A stretch of 14,950 nucleotides of DNA from an uncultured Clostridia bacterium (GCA_946613705.1 CAMOFU010000028.1:1-14950); one strand, 5' to 3'. Shown: positions 1-7,389, counted from the stretch's first letter. Translations and numbers: made by a program. The notes: generated by a model not told the origin, from the sequence alone.

Positions 1-1341
1 CGCATCACCAAGTATGTTATGGACAAGGCAAAGCAGGTAATGGGCGAGGACAGCCGCGAGTTCGCAGCCTATAAGAGAAAGATCGGCACGCCGAGGGTCA
101 TCGGCGTGTACGCGAAGCGCGCCCTCACTGCCAAGAAGATAGAGGATAACGGTCTGCTCGAGGACTCAAACTTCCCCGAGTTCGAGCGGGCGCTCGAAAC
201 GATACTCACCAAGGAACGCGGAGTCATCGCTTTGCAGATACTTACAAACAAGATAACCAATTCGGGCACCGAGATACTGCGCTCTGTTGTTATGCAGGAG
301 AATGCGCTGATGATGGCTAACGACGAATTCATGGAGAAATACGACAAGGCCATCGGCGAGATCGACGATATCAGGAACAAGAAGCGGCAGGAGTTCGTTA
401 AGATAAACGAATCGGCGAACCACGTTTTCTCCGACCTGAAGCCCGTTCTGGACAGCTACTGGAACAGCATAGAGTGGGCGGCTATGGAAACGATCGACCA
501 CTTCCCGATGAGCTCGGACGATTTCAAGAAGGATCAGCTGAAGGTCGTCACCGCAAAGCTGACAGATAAGATCAGAGAGGCGATCGAGGTCAAGGCATCG
601 CTCATATGCGAGCAGATACAGAACTCGATCAACATCGCCATCAGCGTTGAGGCGGACAGATTGCAGGGCTTCGAGGACGAGTTCTTTGAGTCGGTATCCC
701 GCATACAGGAGATGTTCACCCTCTCGGACAGAGTGTCGAGAAACGGCAGCGGTATAGACAAGGGCATCGGTGCGGCGCTCGGCTCCTTCGGCTTCGGCGC
801 GGCATTCCTGGGCTTCCGCGAGGCGGGGCTCAAGGGCGCTCTGCTCGGCTTCGGCACGGGGCTCGCAAGCTTCTCGGCGATATTCTTCACCACTGTGCTG
901 AGCCTTTCGCCCGCATGGCCCGTGGCTCTGGTCATCATGGCGGCATCGGGTCTCGGCGGCACACTTGCCGCAGGGCTCACGATAGATAAGTTCCTCGTGA
1001 ACGAGAGGATAGATAAGTATAAGACGAATTTCAAGAATCAGGTCAAGAAGCAGTTCCATGAAATGCGCATCAACAACGACTTCACCGAGACGGTGCGCCG
1101 CCAGGTGTTCTCTGCGTTCGAGGGACTCAAGAGCAAGATCGAGAGCGAGACGGAGATAATCCTGCGCGACACTCAGGAAACGCTCGACAACCTGAATGCC
1201 CTGAAAACGGAGAAGAACGACCTCTCCGAAAAGGAGATGGAGAGGCTGCACGGCATAGCCGAGGCGGCAAGTGCGATCGTCTCCGACGCTTATGCTCTGA
1301 GAAAGGCTCTTTCGGACAACACAGACAGCGCTACCGCCTGA
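1..1341 (+). CDS. Dynamin-like GTPase, C-terminal part (cut by left edge)
   Basis: The frame is open to base 1, so the ATG at 19 is internal and the gene begins outside the window; 446 residues are visible. Counting from that ATG, residues 26-36 (RVIGVYAKRAL) and 51-68 (a FPEFERAL segment leading into KERG) match the end of a bacterial dynamin GTPase domain: the G5-like strand, then the helix leading into the stalk. A long helical region follows, then a glycine- and alanine-rich hydrophobic stretch at about 249-322 that could form two membrane-inserting helices, then charged helices (about 325-410) likely to fold back as a coiled coil. This layout (GTPase, helices, hydrophobic paddle, helices) is that of bacterial dynamin-like proteins, which bind and remodel membranes. 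It is the first visible gene of a three-gene operon; the next gene starts 46 bases after its stop. The P-loop is not visible, so GTPase activity is inferred. Confidence 0.72.
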   Translation, partial: RITKYVMDKAKQVMGEDSREFAAYKRKIGTPRVIGVYAKRALTAKKIEDNGLLEDSNFPEFERALETILTKERGVIALQILTNKITNSGTEILRSVVMQENALMMANDEFMEKYDKAIGEIDDIRNKKRQEFVKINESANHVFSDLKPVLDSYWNSIEWAAMETIDHFPMSSDDFKKDQLKVVTAKLTDKIREAIEVKASLICEQIQNSINIAISVEADRLQGFEDEFFESVSRIQEMFTLSDRVSRNGSGIDKGIGAALGSFGFGAAFLGFREAGLKGALLGFGTGLASFSAIFFTTVLSLSPAWPVALVIMAASGLGGTLAAGLTIDKFLVNERIDKYKTNFKNQVKKQFHEMRINNDFTETVRRQVFSAFEGLKSKIESETEIILRDTQETLDNLNALKTEKNDLSEKEMERLHGIAEAASAIVSDAYALRKALSDNTDSATA

Positions 1342-1387
1342 TCGGGCGGGTGCCATTCTCAGATATTACTGTTTAGGAGGAACGTCA

Positions 1388-2365
1388 ATGAGTGAGTCTT
1401 TGGAGAACGGCAATCCGCTGCTCGAAATAGATACGGGGTTCCGCTCTTATCTTGATGCGTATACCCGTTCCTTCGAGAAGCATATGTCGGGCGGCCAGCT
1501 CGATTATGCCTTTGAGTCGGATTATGCCGTAAGGCAGAAGATCTCGGGGCTCGGCGGCTGGAGCAGACTTGCAAGAGCCATAACCGCCACCGATATCTCT
1601 GCCGAAGCCAAGCACCTGTTCATGAAATGCGATCAGGCGGGGGCTCTCAAATACCCCGATATATACAATACCGCCAAGAAATGCGCGGAAAGGCTGGAGC
1701 TGAACCTGCCGATAGTTTTTGTAAGAACGGATATAGAAAAGCCGCTCGTCTACTCGTTCGAGAGCGAGCTGATAGACCCCTGCATAGTCCTCAGCGACTG
1801 GGTGGTACACAGCTGCACCGCCGACGAGATCACGCTGCTGATAGGTGCCGAGTGCGGCAGGCTGCAAAACGGCCATTCGCCCTATAACTGGGCATTCACA
1901 TACCTTAATTATAACAAGAACGTCTACGTCCCCGCAGAAAGGTCTTATAAGCCCGCTGTCAGCAGCCAGCTGGTAAGATCGCTGACGGAATGGATGAGAT
2001 ATGCCGATATCACGGCGGACAGGGCTGCCATGATCTGCCTTGACGAGCCCGGAAGATACTGCGAGATAGTCAGCTCTGCCTATTCAAAGGGCTATGTTGA
2101 TTTCTACGGCAGATCGGCAGACAGGATAGATGCCGCAAGGCTCTTGGGACTGACAGAGGTATATGCGAATATGAGCGCAAGAGCACTGCGGTCCGACGAC
2201 TCGCTTTCGGAGCTTGAAAGAAGGATAGTCGCGGCCAATGAGTTCCTGCGGTGCGATCTGCTGTTCGAGTGGAGAACAGACCTCGAAAGGCCGCAGGGGC
2301 AGCGCATAAATACACAGACCTGTGATGTGAGGAGCTCTATGCTCCTCGGAACGGGAGGGCAGTGA
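1388..2365 (+). CDS. M48-like pseudoprotease lacking zinc ligands, between two dynamins
   Basis: This 325-residue protein has no signal peptide or transmembrane segment. Residues 73-163 follow the M48 (Ste24/HtpX-like) layout: a helix, a strand with PIVFVRTD, a segment with a buried strand (CIVLSDWVV), then LLIGAECGRLQNGH at 150-163, where active M48 enzymes have a HExxH helix followed by GH. Here both HExxH histidines are replaced (A154, R158) while E155 and the trailing GH remain. Residues 202-213 (WMRYADITADRA) match the M48 E-x-x-A-D-R segment, with the third zinc ligand Glu changed to D207. I therefore read it as a catalytically inactive M48 fold, perhaps an adaptor or scaffold for the flanking dynamins. 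The ATG is supported by AGGAGG at 1375-1380, seven bases upstream. The stop lies one base before the next start, which suggests translational coupling. Fold assignment is fairly confident; function is unknown. Confidence 0.68.
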   Translation: MSESLENGNPLLEIDTGFRSYLDAYTRSFEKHMSGGQLDYAFESDYAVRQKISGLGGWSRLARAITATDISAEAKHLFMKCDQAGALKYPDIYNTAKKCAERLELNLPIVFVRTDIEKPLVYSFESELIDPCIVLSDWVVHSCTADEITLLIGAECGRLQNGHSPYNWAFTYLNYNKNVYVPAERSYKPAVSSQLVRSLTEWMRYADITADRAAMICLDEPGRYCEIVSSAYSKGYVDFYGRSADRIDAARLLGLTEVYANMSARALRSDDSLSELERRIVAANEFLRCDLLFEWRTDLERPQGQRINTQTCDVRSSMLLGTGGQ

Positions 2366-2366
2366 T

Positions 2367-4142
2367 ATGGCTATGTATTCCGACCCCAACCGCTCCGCCG
2401 CAGAGGATATCGCCGCTATCCGCAGCAAGATGCGGGAGCTTGCCGAGGACAAGGAGATCGCAGAGGTGCTGGGAAGCGAGTTCATCGGTGAGCTGAAAAG
2501 CTGGGACACCGCAGTTATGAAGCGCTCCTCGGAGCCGTTCACGCTCGTGATACTGGGTGAGTTCAAGCGCGGCAAGAGCACTATAATCAATGCCCTGCTC
2601 GGCAAGGAGCTCGCGCCCTCAAATGTCTCGCCCGAAACGTATACGATAAACGAGATATCCTACGACCCGATACCGAAGGTGGAGGCAGTGCTCGAAAACG
2701 GCGACAGGCGCATACTCACCTTCCGCGATATAACACGCGACAGACTGAAGATCAAGATGCGGCTCTATCCCTCGAAGATAGCCCATCTCGATATCAGGGA
2801 CAATGCCGAGATACTAAAGGAGATGCGCATTGTCGATACCCCCGGGCTCTCCGACCTCGAGGACCTCGACAAGCAGGTGACCGAGTATCTTGTGAACGCA
2901 GATGCGATAATGTACGCTACATCGAGCCTGCTGCCCTTCTCCGAGAGCGAGCAGATATACCTTGCCAGCCATATCCAGCCGCAGCGCTTCGGTATGCTTT
3001 ATGTGCTGGTGAATATGATAGATGCCCTGCAGAACCGCTCGGACGTGGATAAGATAATGCGCAGGTTCAAAAGCATCTCGGGCAGGATAGTGCCTAACGC
3101 TATAGTCTACGGCATCAGCGGGCAGGACGAGTTCATGCGCAAAACGGGAGGACACCGCCCGCCCGATAAGGGAACGAGAGAGTTCTATGAGACTCAGTTT
3201 TTGAAATTCGAGCTGAGCCTGAAGCGGGATATCGTGATGCAGAAGGACGTTATCCGCACGAAGAGAGTGCTCACGATGGTGGAGAATATGGTCGGCGAGA
3301 CCTATTCAAAGCTGAGGATGCTCGCGGATATGGCAGAGATGGATATGCGGGCGATAGAGAACAAGACCGCGGAGTTCGACGAGCAGTGCGGCCAGCTCGC
3401 AAAGGCGCTCGACGAGGCAAAGCCCAAGCTGCAGCTGAGCATCACCGAGATGCAGCAGGAGGCAGAAAAGTGGATGTATGAGTTCTTCGCAAAGCTGCGG
3501 CAGAGTATGCTCGAATGCAGGCAGAAGGACGAGAACGGCGAGGATATCTTCCCTGCGGAGGAGATAGAGAAGTATTTCTACAGCTACCTGATGGAGAAGG
3601 TGGGCGAGGCCTACCGCACCTGCATAGAGCACCACCGCAGAAGGATAGACAGATTCGTGGAGGACGTTTCGCGCGACCTCTCGCGCAAGCTCGGGATAAG
3701 GGAGATAGAGAGCGGCAGGCAGTCCGCCGATACGGGCAGGCTGATGCGCTCGATGAATACCAACGTCACCCGCTCGGTAATGAGCGTCAAGCTCTTCGGC
3801 ACCTCCGAGACATTCCCGCCCGCAGCGATGAGCACCTTCAGCTCACTTCTCAAAAAGCCCAAGAAGCAGACGGACATCATAGATATCGCACTGGAGAATT
3901 ACGACGAGATAAGGATAAATATAGTCAACGATATCAAAAATGTTTATAAGGATCTGGAGACAAAGGCACTGCAGCAGCTCGATGAGATCTACCGCCATCA
4001 GACCGATGCGGGAAGAGAAGCCATAAATCAGGCAAGGCAGGTCTTCGTCAGCCTCGACGAGAGCACTGTATCTGCCGCTATCGAGCGCGCCGACAGGCTC
4101 GTGGGCGAGTGCATAGATATCCTCGAGAACTATCCCGAGTGA
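2367..4142 (+). CDS. Dynamin-like GTPase, complete, without clear membrane helix
   Basis: 591 residues. Residues 58-80 carry the P-loop G1 motif GEFKRGKST (64-72). Switch-I threonines (G2) are in SPETYTINEI at 88-97, and G3 is DTPG at 157-160 after a hydrophobic strand. The G4 position reads VNMID (215-219), so the usual lysine of T/NKxD is methionine. After about residue 290 the protein is helical and highly charged to the end, as in dynamin stalks. A short less-charged stretch at about 470-495 is the only candidate membrane-contact loop, and there is no transmembrane segment. Bacterial dynamin-like proteins hydrolyse GTP to oligomerise on, fuse or protect membranes, and paired genes often form hetero-oligomers. 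The start at 2367 has GGGAGG at 2353-2358 and sits one base after the previous stop; a second ATG two codons later is possible. It is the last gene of the operon and is followed by a hairpin terminator. Confidence 0.85.
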   Translation: MAMYSDPNRSAAEDIAAIRSKMRELAEDKEIAEVLGSEFIGELKSWDTAVMKRSSEPFTLVILGEFKRGKSTIINALLGKELAPSNVSPETYTINEISYDPIPKVEAVLENGDRRILTFRDITRDRLKIKMRLYPSKIAHLDIRDNAEILKEMRIVDTPGLSDLEDLDKQVTEYLVNADAIMYATSSLLPFSESEQIYLASHIQPQRFGMLYVLVNMIDALQNRSDVDKIMRRFKSISGRIVPNAIVYGISGQDEFMRKTGGHRPPDKGTREFYETQFLKFELSLKRDIVMQKDVIRTKRVLTMVENMVGETYSKLRMLADMAEMDMRAIENKTAEFDEQCGQLAKALDEAKPKLQLSITEMQQEAEKWMYEFFAKLRQSMLECRQKDENGEDIFPAEEIEKYFYSYLMEKVGEAYRTCIEHHRRRIDRFVEDVSRDLSRKLGIREIESGRQSADTGRLMRSMNTNVTRSVMSVKLFGTSETFPPAAMSTFSSLLKKPKKQTDIIDIALENYDEIRINIVNDIKNVYKDLETKALQQLDEIYRHQTDAGREAINQARQVFVSLDESTVSAAIERADRLVGECIDILENYPE

Positions 4143-4176
4143 CAGGTTAATATAATCGGATAAGTTACTTTTTTCG

Positions 4177-4217
4177 GACAGTCGGCGGTGCAAAACCGCC
4201 TGCTGTCTGTCTGTTTT
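4177..4217 (+). terminator. Terminator after the dynamin operon
   Basis: GACAG-TC-GGCGGT (4177-4189) pairs with ACCGCC-TG-CTGTC (4195-4207) around a GCAAA loop, with one mismatch and one wobble. It is followed within a few bases by TGTCTGTTTT. It lies 35 bases after the stop of the second dynamin and before the next promoter, so it probably ends the three-gene transcript. The T tract is short and interrupted. Confidence 0.7.
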
Positions 4218-4263
4218 GTAGAAATTGCATAATAAATATGTTCAAAATTTGTTTAAATGCCTA

Positions 4264-4292
4264 TTGCAATCGGGATACTAATATGTTACAAT
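4264..4292 (+). promoter_or_regulatory. Sigma-A promoter of the surface protein gene
   Basis: TTGCAA (4264-4269), a 17-base spacer and TACAAT (4287-4292), with TG one base upstream of the -10 (extended -10). The surrounding DNA is AT-rich. Transcription would start near 4299, giving a leader of about 70 nt before the ATG at 4369. This is the only promoter-like match in the gap between the terminator at 4177-4217 and the gene. Confidence 0.7.
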
Positions 4293-4303
4293 TGTATTAC
4301 AAT
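4291..4303. promoter_or_regulatory. Palindrome ATTGTA-T-TACAAT over the start region
   Basis: A perfect inverted repeat with 6-base arms and a 1-base centre overlaps the end of the -10 element and the predicted start site. It also forms the self-complementary ACAATTGT (4288-4295) with the -10. A one-base centre does not suit an RNA hairpin but suits a dimeric repressor. Operator function is inferred from position and symmetry only. Confidence 0.4.
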
Positions 4304-4368
4304 GACAATAGGGATAAGTGTCTCTATGCGTCAATGGAAAAATCTTTAAAAAGATGGAGGAAAAAACA

Positions 4369-6723
4369 ATGAATGTACGTAAGTTATTTGCGGGCATGAC
4401 TACAGCAGCTCTGGCAGCTTCGCTCGTTGCTGTTATCCCCGCAAGCGCGAATCCGTATCCTACCAGCAGCGTTGAGGGTCTTACATACGATCAGGCTTCG
4501 GGCTGTGTAAGTGTGTTCAAGTCTCAGAGCGAGGGTGAGGGCGATGACGCTGTTACCGTCCGTGACGAGAACGGTCTTGCTGTTGCAGCAGAGGATTCGA
4601 TGATCGACAGCCCCAAGGATCTTGCAAGGATCACCGGCTTCAAGTTCACACTGAAGGCTGATGATTACACAGAGGATCTTATCCAGGATATCCTTGACGG
4701 CGACGATACATGGATCGGCGGCGGCATAGGCTATCAGGATGACGACAATAACTGGAAACAAGTCGGTGAGTGGACAATAGTTGAGGGCGTTAAGGACTTC
4801 AACCTCCAGCCCACCGATGAGAAGGGCGTTTATACTCTCGAGTATAACGCAGAGGCTCCCTTCTTTGCTAAGACAGACTCATATGCCAACATCTGGATCC
4901 AGGATTGGTCCGATGAAAAGAACGGCGCACAGTTCGATATCATCGACTTCGATCTGACCTTTGCAGAGGTTACTCCTGTTGGTCAGGCTTACATCGGCCT
5001 TGGCGCTGACAGCACATATCTTGCTCCCGGTGAGACAACCGAGGCAACCGAGGGTCAGATAACATGGTCTAACTGGACATGGGGCGATGAGACCGAGACC
5101 TGGGGCAGCTATTCTGCCATCTCTGCTCCCGATTTCACTGTAGAGGACGGCGCAGAATTATTCTTCGCTAAGGCAGAAGAGGGCAGAACTCCTTCGGGCG
5201 TTCTTCTCACAGGTGATGCTCCGTTCGGCTTCGGCTACAACGGCACAGACGGTGAGTGGCATCAGACCGACAATAACGCAGGTGTATTAGTTCCCACTCT
5301 CAACGAGGAGACAGGCAAGTATGAGCTGTTCATCACCGACATCAACCTCGTTACCGAGGCTGAGAACGAGGGCGACAAGACCTTCGGTGCTAAGTTCTTC
5401 GATCCTGCATGGGGCTGGGTAGCACAGGACATTAAGCCCGTAAATGTTACTTGGGCACTTACCTATGAGCCTGAGGAGGTCAAGGGCAGCTGGAATACAG
5501 GCTCCTTCACTTCCGATGTTGAGCAGTCTATCGTTCCCGTATATCTGGACGAGCCGTTCGTTGTTGAGGCTAAGTTCAACCAGACCATGAACAAGGTTTG
5601 GTGGCTGTCTCCTACGGTCGTATTCGACGCTGATTTCCCCGAGGGTCTGACTCCCAACGAACTGCTTTCTGCACACATCGAGTGCGAGGTAAACGGCGAA
5701 GCATATGAGCTTGATCCTTCTATCAAGGTGGATCCCGCTACCAAAGAGCCTATCTACCTCTGGGCTGAGCAGACAGACGATCATGCTGCTACCAATACAG
5801 CTCGTACAATGGGCGGCTACAACGAGTGGGCCGACAAGTTCCTCGGTCAGGCTGCTCTTGAGAACATCCAGTCTATCAAGTACACCATCACTCTTTCCGC
5901 TAAGGATTATTATGCAGGCGCAGTTGCAAAGGGCGTAACCTACAATGCTCCTGTTACTGTTGATCCTACCGAGAAGGCTACTCTTATGGAGGAAGCTAAC
6001 AATCTTGACTTCAAGTCTATCCAGCTCAATTTGAGCGGTATCACTCTTGAGGACAAGGGTCTTACAGATGATGCTACCGATGAGGAGAAGGGTGCATACT
6101 GGAATGACTGGTGCGCATACAAGGTTGCTATCAAGCACGCTGACGGCACTGTTGACTATGTTGCAGTAGGCGGCGCTCAGGTAAGCTGGGACGTAACAGT
6201 TGACGAGGGCGATCCCGAGGACGAGAACGACAACATCGTATTCGCTAACGAGACAGTCTTCAAGACCGATGCGAACGGCGATATCACTCTGTCACTGCCT
6301 TACGAGCTTGGCGACACCTATGAAGTAACTTCTCTTGGCTGGGATGGCTTCCCCGAGGATCCTTATATCAGCGTTGACAGCTACAAGCTGCTTACTGTGG
6401 CAGGTCCCGCTCTTCCCGCTCCTATCAGCAACGAGCCCGAGGAGTCCTCTGAGCCTACAGAAGATCCTTCCAGCATCGATGAGTCCAACGAGTCTCAGGA
6501 CACTTCCGATGACGAGTCCTCGACTCCTGCAGCTTCCGAGGCTGATTCCACCGCAACTTCTACCGCTGCTTCTTCCACAGCAGCAGCTACCACGAATTCT
6601 TCCAAGGCAGCAGCAGCCGGCACAAACGGCGGCAGCAACGCTAAGACAGGTGCTGTAGCATTCGGTCTCGGCGCTATCACCCTTGCAGGTGCTGCTATCG
6701 CAGTAACAAAGAAGAAATTCTAA
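4369..6723 (+). CDS. Secreted, probably sortase-anchored surface protein
   Basis: 784 residues from the ATG at 4369, chosen because GGAGG (4356-4360) lies eight bases upstream and a classic signal peptide starts there: MNVRK, a hydrophobic core, then cleavage probably after ASA (residue 27). An in-frame GTG at 4318 would add 17 residues without a ribosome binding site. The mature part (28 to about 685) is acidic and rich in Trp, Tyr and Phe, with several beta-rich stretches ending in patterns like FDLTF and VTWAL; it looks like two to four extracellular beta-sandwich modules, possibly glycan-binding, which I cannot name. Residues about 686-755 are a Ser/Thr/Glu/Ala-rich wall-spanning linker. 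The end carries NAKTG (757-761), a hydrophobic stretch and KKKF, the form of a sortase sorting signal. It stands alone between its own promoter and terminator. Its codons (GCT, GTT, ATC preferred) differ from neighbouring genes, suggesting high expression. Confidence 0.8.
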   Translation: MNVRKLFAGMTTAALAASLVAVIPASANPYPTSSVEGLTYDQASGCVSVFKSQSEGEGDDAVTVRDENGLAVAAEDSMIDSPKDLARITGFKFTLKADDYTEDLIQDILDGDDTWIGGGIGYQDDDNNWKQVGEWTIVEGVKDFNLQPTDEKGVYTLEYNAEAPFFAKTDSYANIWIQDWSDEKNGAQFDIIDFDLTFAEVTPVGQAYIGLGADSTYLAPGETTEATEGQITWSNWTWGDETETWGSYSAISAPDFTVEDGAELFFAKAEEGRTPSGVLLTGDAPFGFGYNGTDGEWHQTDNNAGVLVPTLNEETGKYELFITDINLVTEAENEGDKTFGAKFFDPAWGWVAQDIKPVNVTWALTYEPEEVKGSWNTGSFTSDVEQSIVPVYLDEPFVVEAKFNQTMNKVWWLSPTVVFDADFPEGLTPNELLSAHIECEVNGEAYELDPSIKVDPATKEPIYLWAEQTDDHAATNTARTMGGYNEWADKFLGQAALENIQSIKYTITLSAKDYYAGAVAKGVTYNAPVTVDPTEKATLMEEANNLDFKSIQLNLSGITLEDKGLTDDATDEEKGAYWNDWCAYKVAIKHADGTVDYVAVGGAQVSWDVTVDEGDPEDENDNIVFANETVFKTDANGDITLSLPYELGDTYEVTSLGWDGFPEDPYISVDSYKLLTVAGPALPAPISNEPEESSEPTEDPSSIDESNESQDTSDDESSTPAASEADSTATSTAASSTAAATTNSSKAAAAGTNGGSNAKTGAVAFGLGAITLAGAAIAVTKKKF

Positions 6724-6747
6724 GAAGAAGTTCTAAGAAGAAGTTCT
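6709..6747 (+). repeat. Three tandem 13-bp copies spanning the stop codon
   Basis: AAGAAGAAATTCT (6709-6721) is followed by two copies of AAGAAGAAGTTCT (6722-6734 and 6735-6747). The first copy encodes the KKF tail, and its last T is the first base of the stop codon. The two further copies lie in the 3' untranslated region, and the 13-base period puts them out of frame. It looks like a local slippage duplication at the 3' end of the surface protein gene. Confidence 0.9.
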
Positions 6748-6784
6748 AAAACGAACGATCAAGCTTAGGCTTAAATAACAACAG

Positions 6785-6812
6785 AAAAGCTCACCTTCGG
6801 GTGAGCTTTTTT
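6785..6812 (+). terminator. Terminator of the surface protein gene
   Basis: A perfect 11-base stem, AAAAGCTCACC (6785-6795) with GGTGAGCTTTT (6800-6810), closes a stable TTCG tetraloop, and two more T residues follow. It lies 61 bases after the stop codon. The A-rich 5' arm means it could also act on transcripts from the right. Confidence 0.93.
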
Positions 6813-6840
6813 GATGCACGATAATTGTCGGATCATATAA

Positions 6841-6864
6841 AAAACGGAGCCGAAGCTCCGTTTT
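6841..6864 (-). terminator. Terminator of the CarD-like gene
   Basis: On the - strand a perfect 10-base stem, AAAACGGAGC with GCTCCGTTTT, closes a TTCG loop and runs on into TTATAT, making a T tract of six. It starts 14 bases after the stop codon of the CarD-like gene. Together with the + strand terminator at 6785-6812 it separates two convergent genes. Confidence 0.92.
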
Positions 6865-6878
6865 CTGCTATATTGGGG

Positions 6879-7379
6879 TCAGCCTGCAAGGCGCATCATT
6901 ATGCGGTCGGCAGCCTCGCTCTCGGAGATGCCGAGCACCAGCGCGAACTCCTGGCTCACCATCGTGAGCGCCGCCTTCATCGCATTTTCCTCGCCTGCCG
7001 AAAGATGCTTTCCCGCGCTCTCACGCTCGCTGCGGCTTTGCGCCAGCAGCTTCATCAGCGAGATTATCCGCGGTGTGTCATCACTCTTGAGTATCTCGGA
7101 AAACAGTGCGCGGCGGTCGTTGCGGGGAGCCGCCTCACAAGGACTGATCGAAGGTATCTGCGCGATCAGCTCCTGCACCTCGTCAGCGGATTTGAGCGAG
7201 CGCAGCTTATCCTCCGCCTGTTCCTCGGGAAGATAGCACACCGTTCCGACACCCGCCTCGGGCACAAGCGCGATGTAGCTCTTCTTGTTCCTGCCGTCGA
7301 AGCACTTGTCCTCAAAGCCCGTGACCGTACACACCCCCACAGGGATATACATAACGTGTTCGCCGATCTTGTAATCCAT
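6879..7379 (-). CDS. CarD/CdnL-like transcription regulator
   Basis: 166 residues from the ATG at 7379. The N-terminal 60 residues (YKIGEHVMYIPVGVCTVTGF, then a KKSYIALVP strand and a TVCYLPEE strand) match the CarD/TRCF RNA-polymerase-interacting domain, a small SH3-like fold that binds the beta subunit. The rest is helical and charged, as in the C-terminal DNA-contacting part of CarD/CdnL proteins, which stabilise open promoter complexes. Total length is typical of the family (about 160). An in-frame ATG at 7391 adds four residues (MEED), but the GGAGG at 7385-7389 lies inside that extension, five bases before the ATG at 7379, so the downstream start is preferred. It has its own promoter and terminator and appears monocistronic. 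The sequence after residue 70 is divergent, so exact subfamily is uncertain. Confidence 0.82.
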   Translation of the reverse strand: MDYKIGEHVMYIPVGVCTVTGFEDKCFDGRNKKSYIALVPEAGVGTVCYLPEEQAEDKLRSLKSADEVQELIAQIPSISPCEAAPRNDRRALFSEILKSDDTPRIISLMKLLAQSRSERESAGKHLSAGEENAMKAALTMVSQEFALVLGISESEAADRIMMRLAG

Positions 7380-7384
7380 ATCTT

Positions 7385-7389
7385 CCTCC
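7385..7389 (-). promoter_or_regulatory. Ribosome binding site that decides the CarD-like start
   Basis: GGAGG on the - strand lies five bases before the ATG at 7379. It is inside the four-codon extension from the ATG at 7391, which itself has only GGAAA-type sequence upstream. Confidence 0.75.

Noticed and set aside
166..1356. Open frame of 396 codons on the - strand
   Set aside because: It is antisense to the dynamin-like gene, has an Arg/Leu-rich composition typical of a mirror of codon-biased sequence, and has no recognisable motif.
4318..4368. Upstream GTG start for the surface protein
   Set aside because: It would put 17 extra residues before a standard signal peptide and has no ribosome binding site. 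The GGAGG is correctly spaced for the ATG at 4369.
5287..6138. Open frame of 283 codons on the - strand
   Set aside because: It is antisense to the surface protein gene, whose signal peptide, sorting signal and ribosome binding site are all in place.
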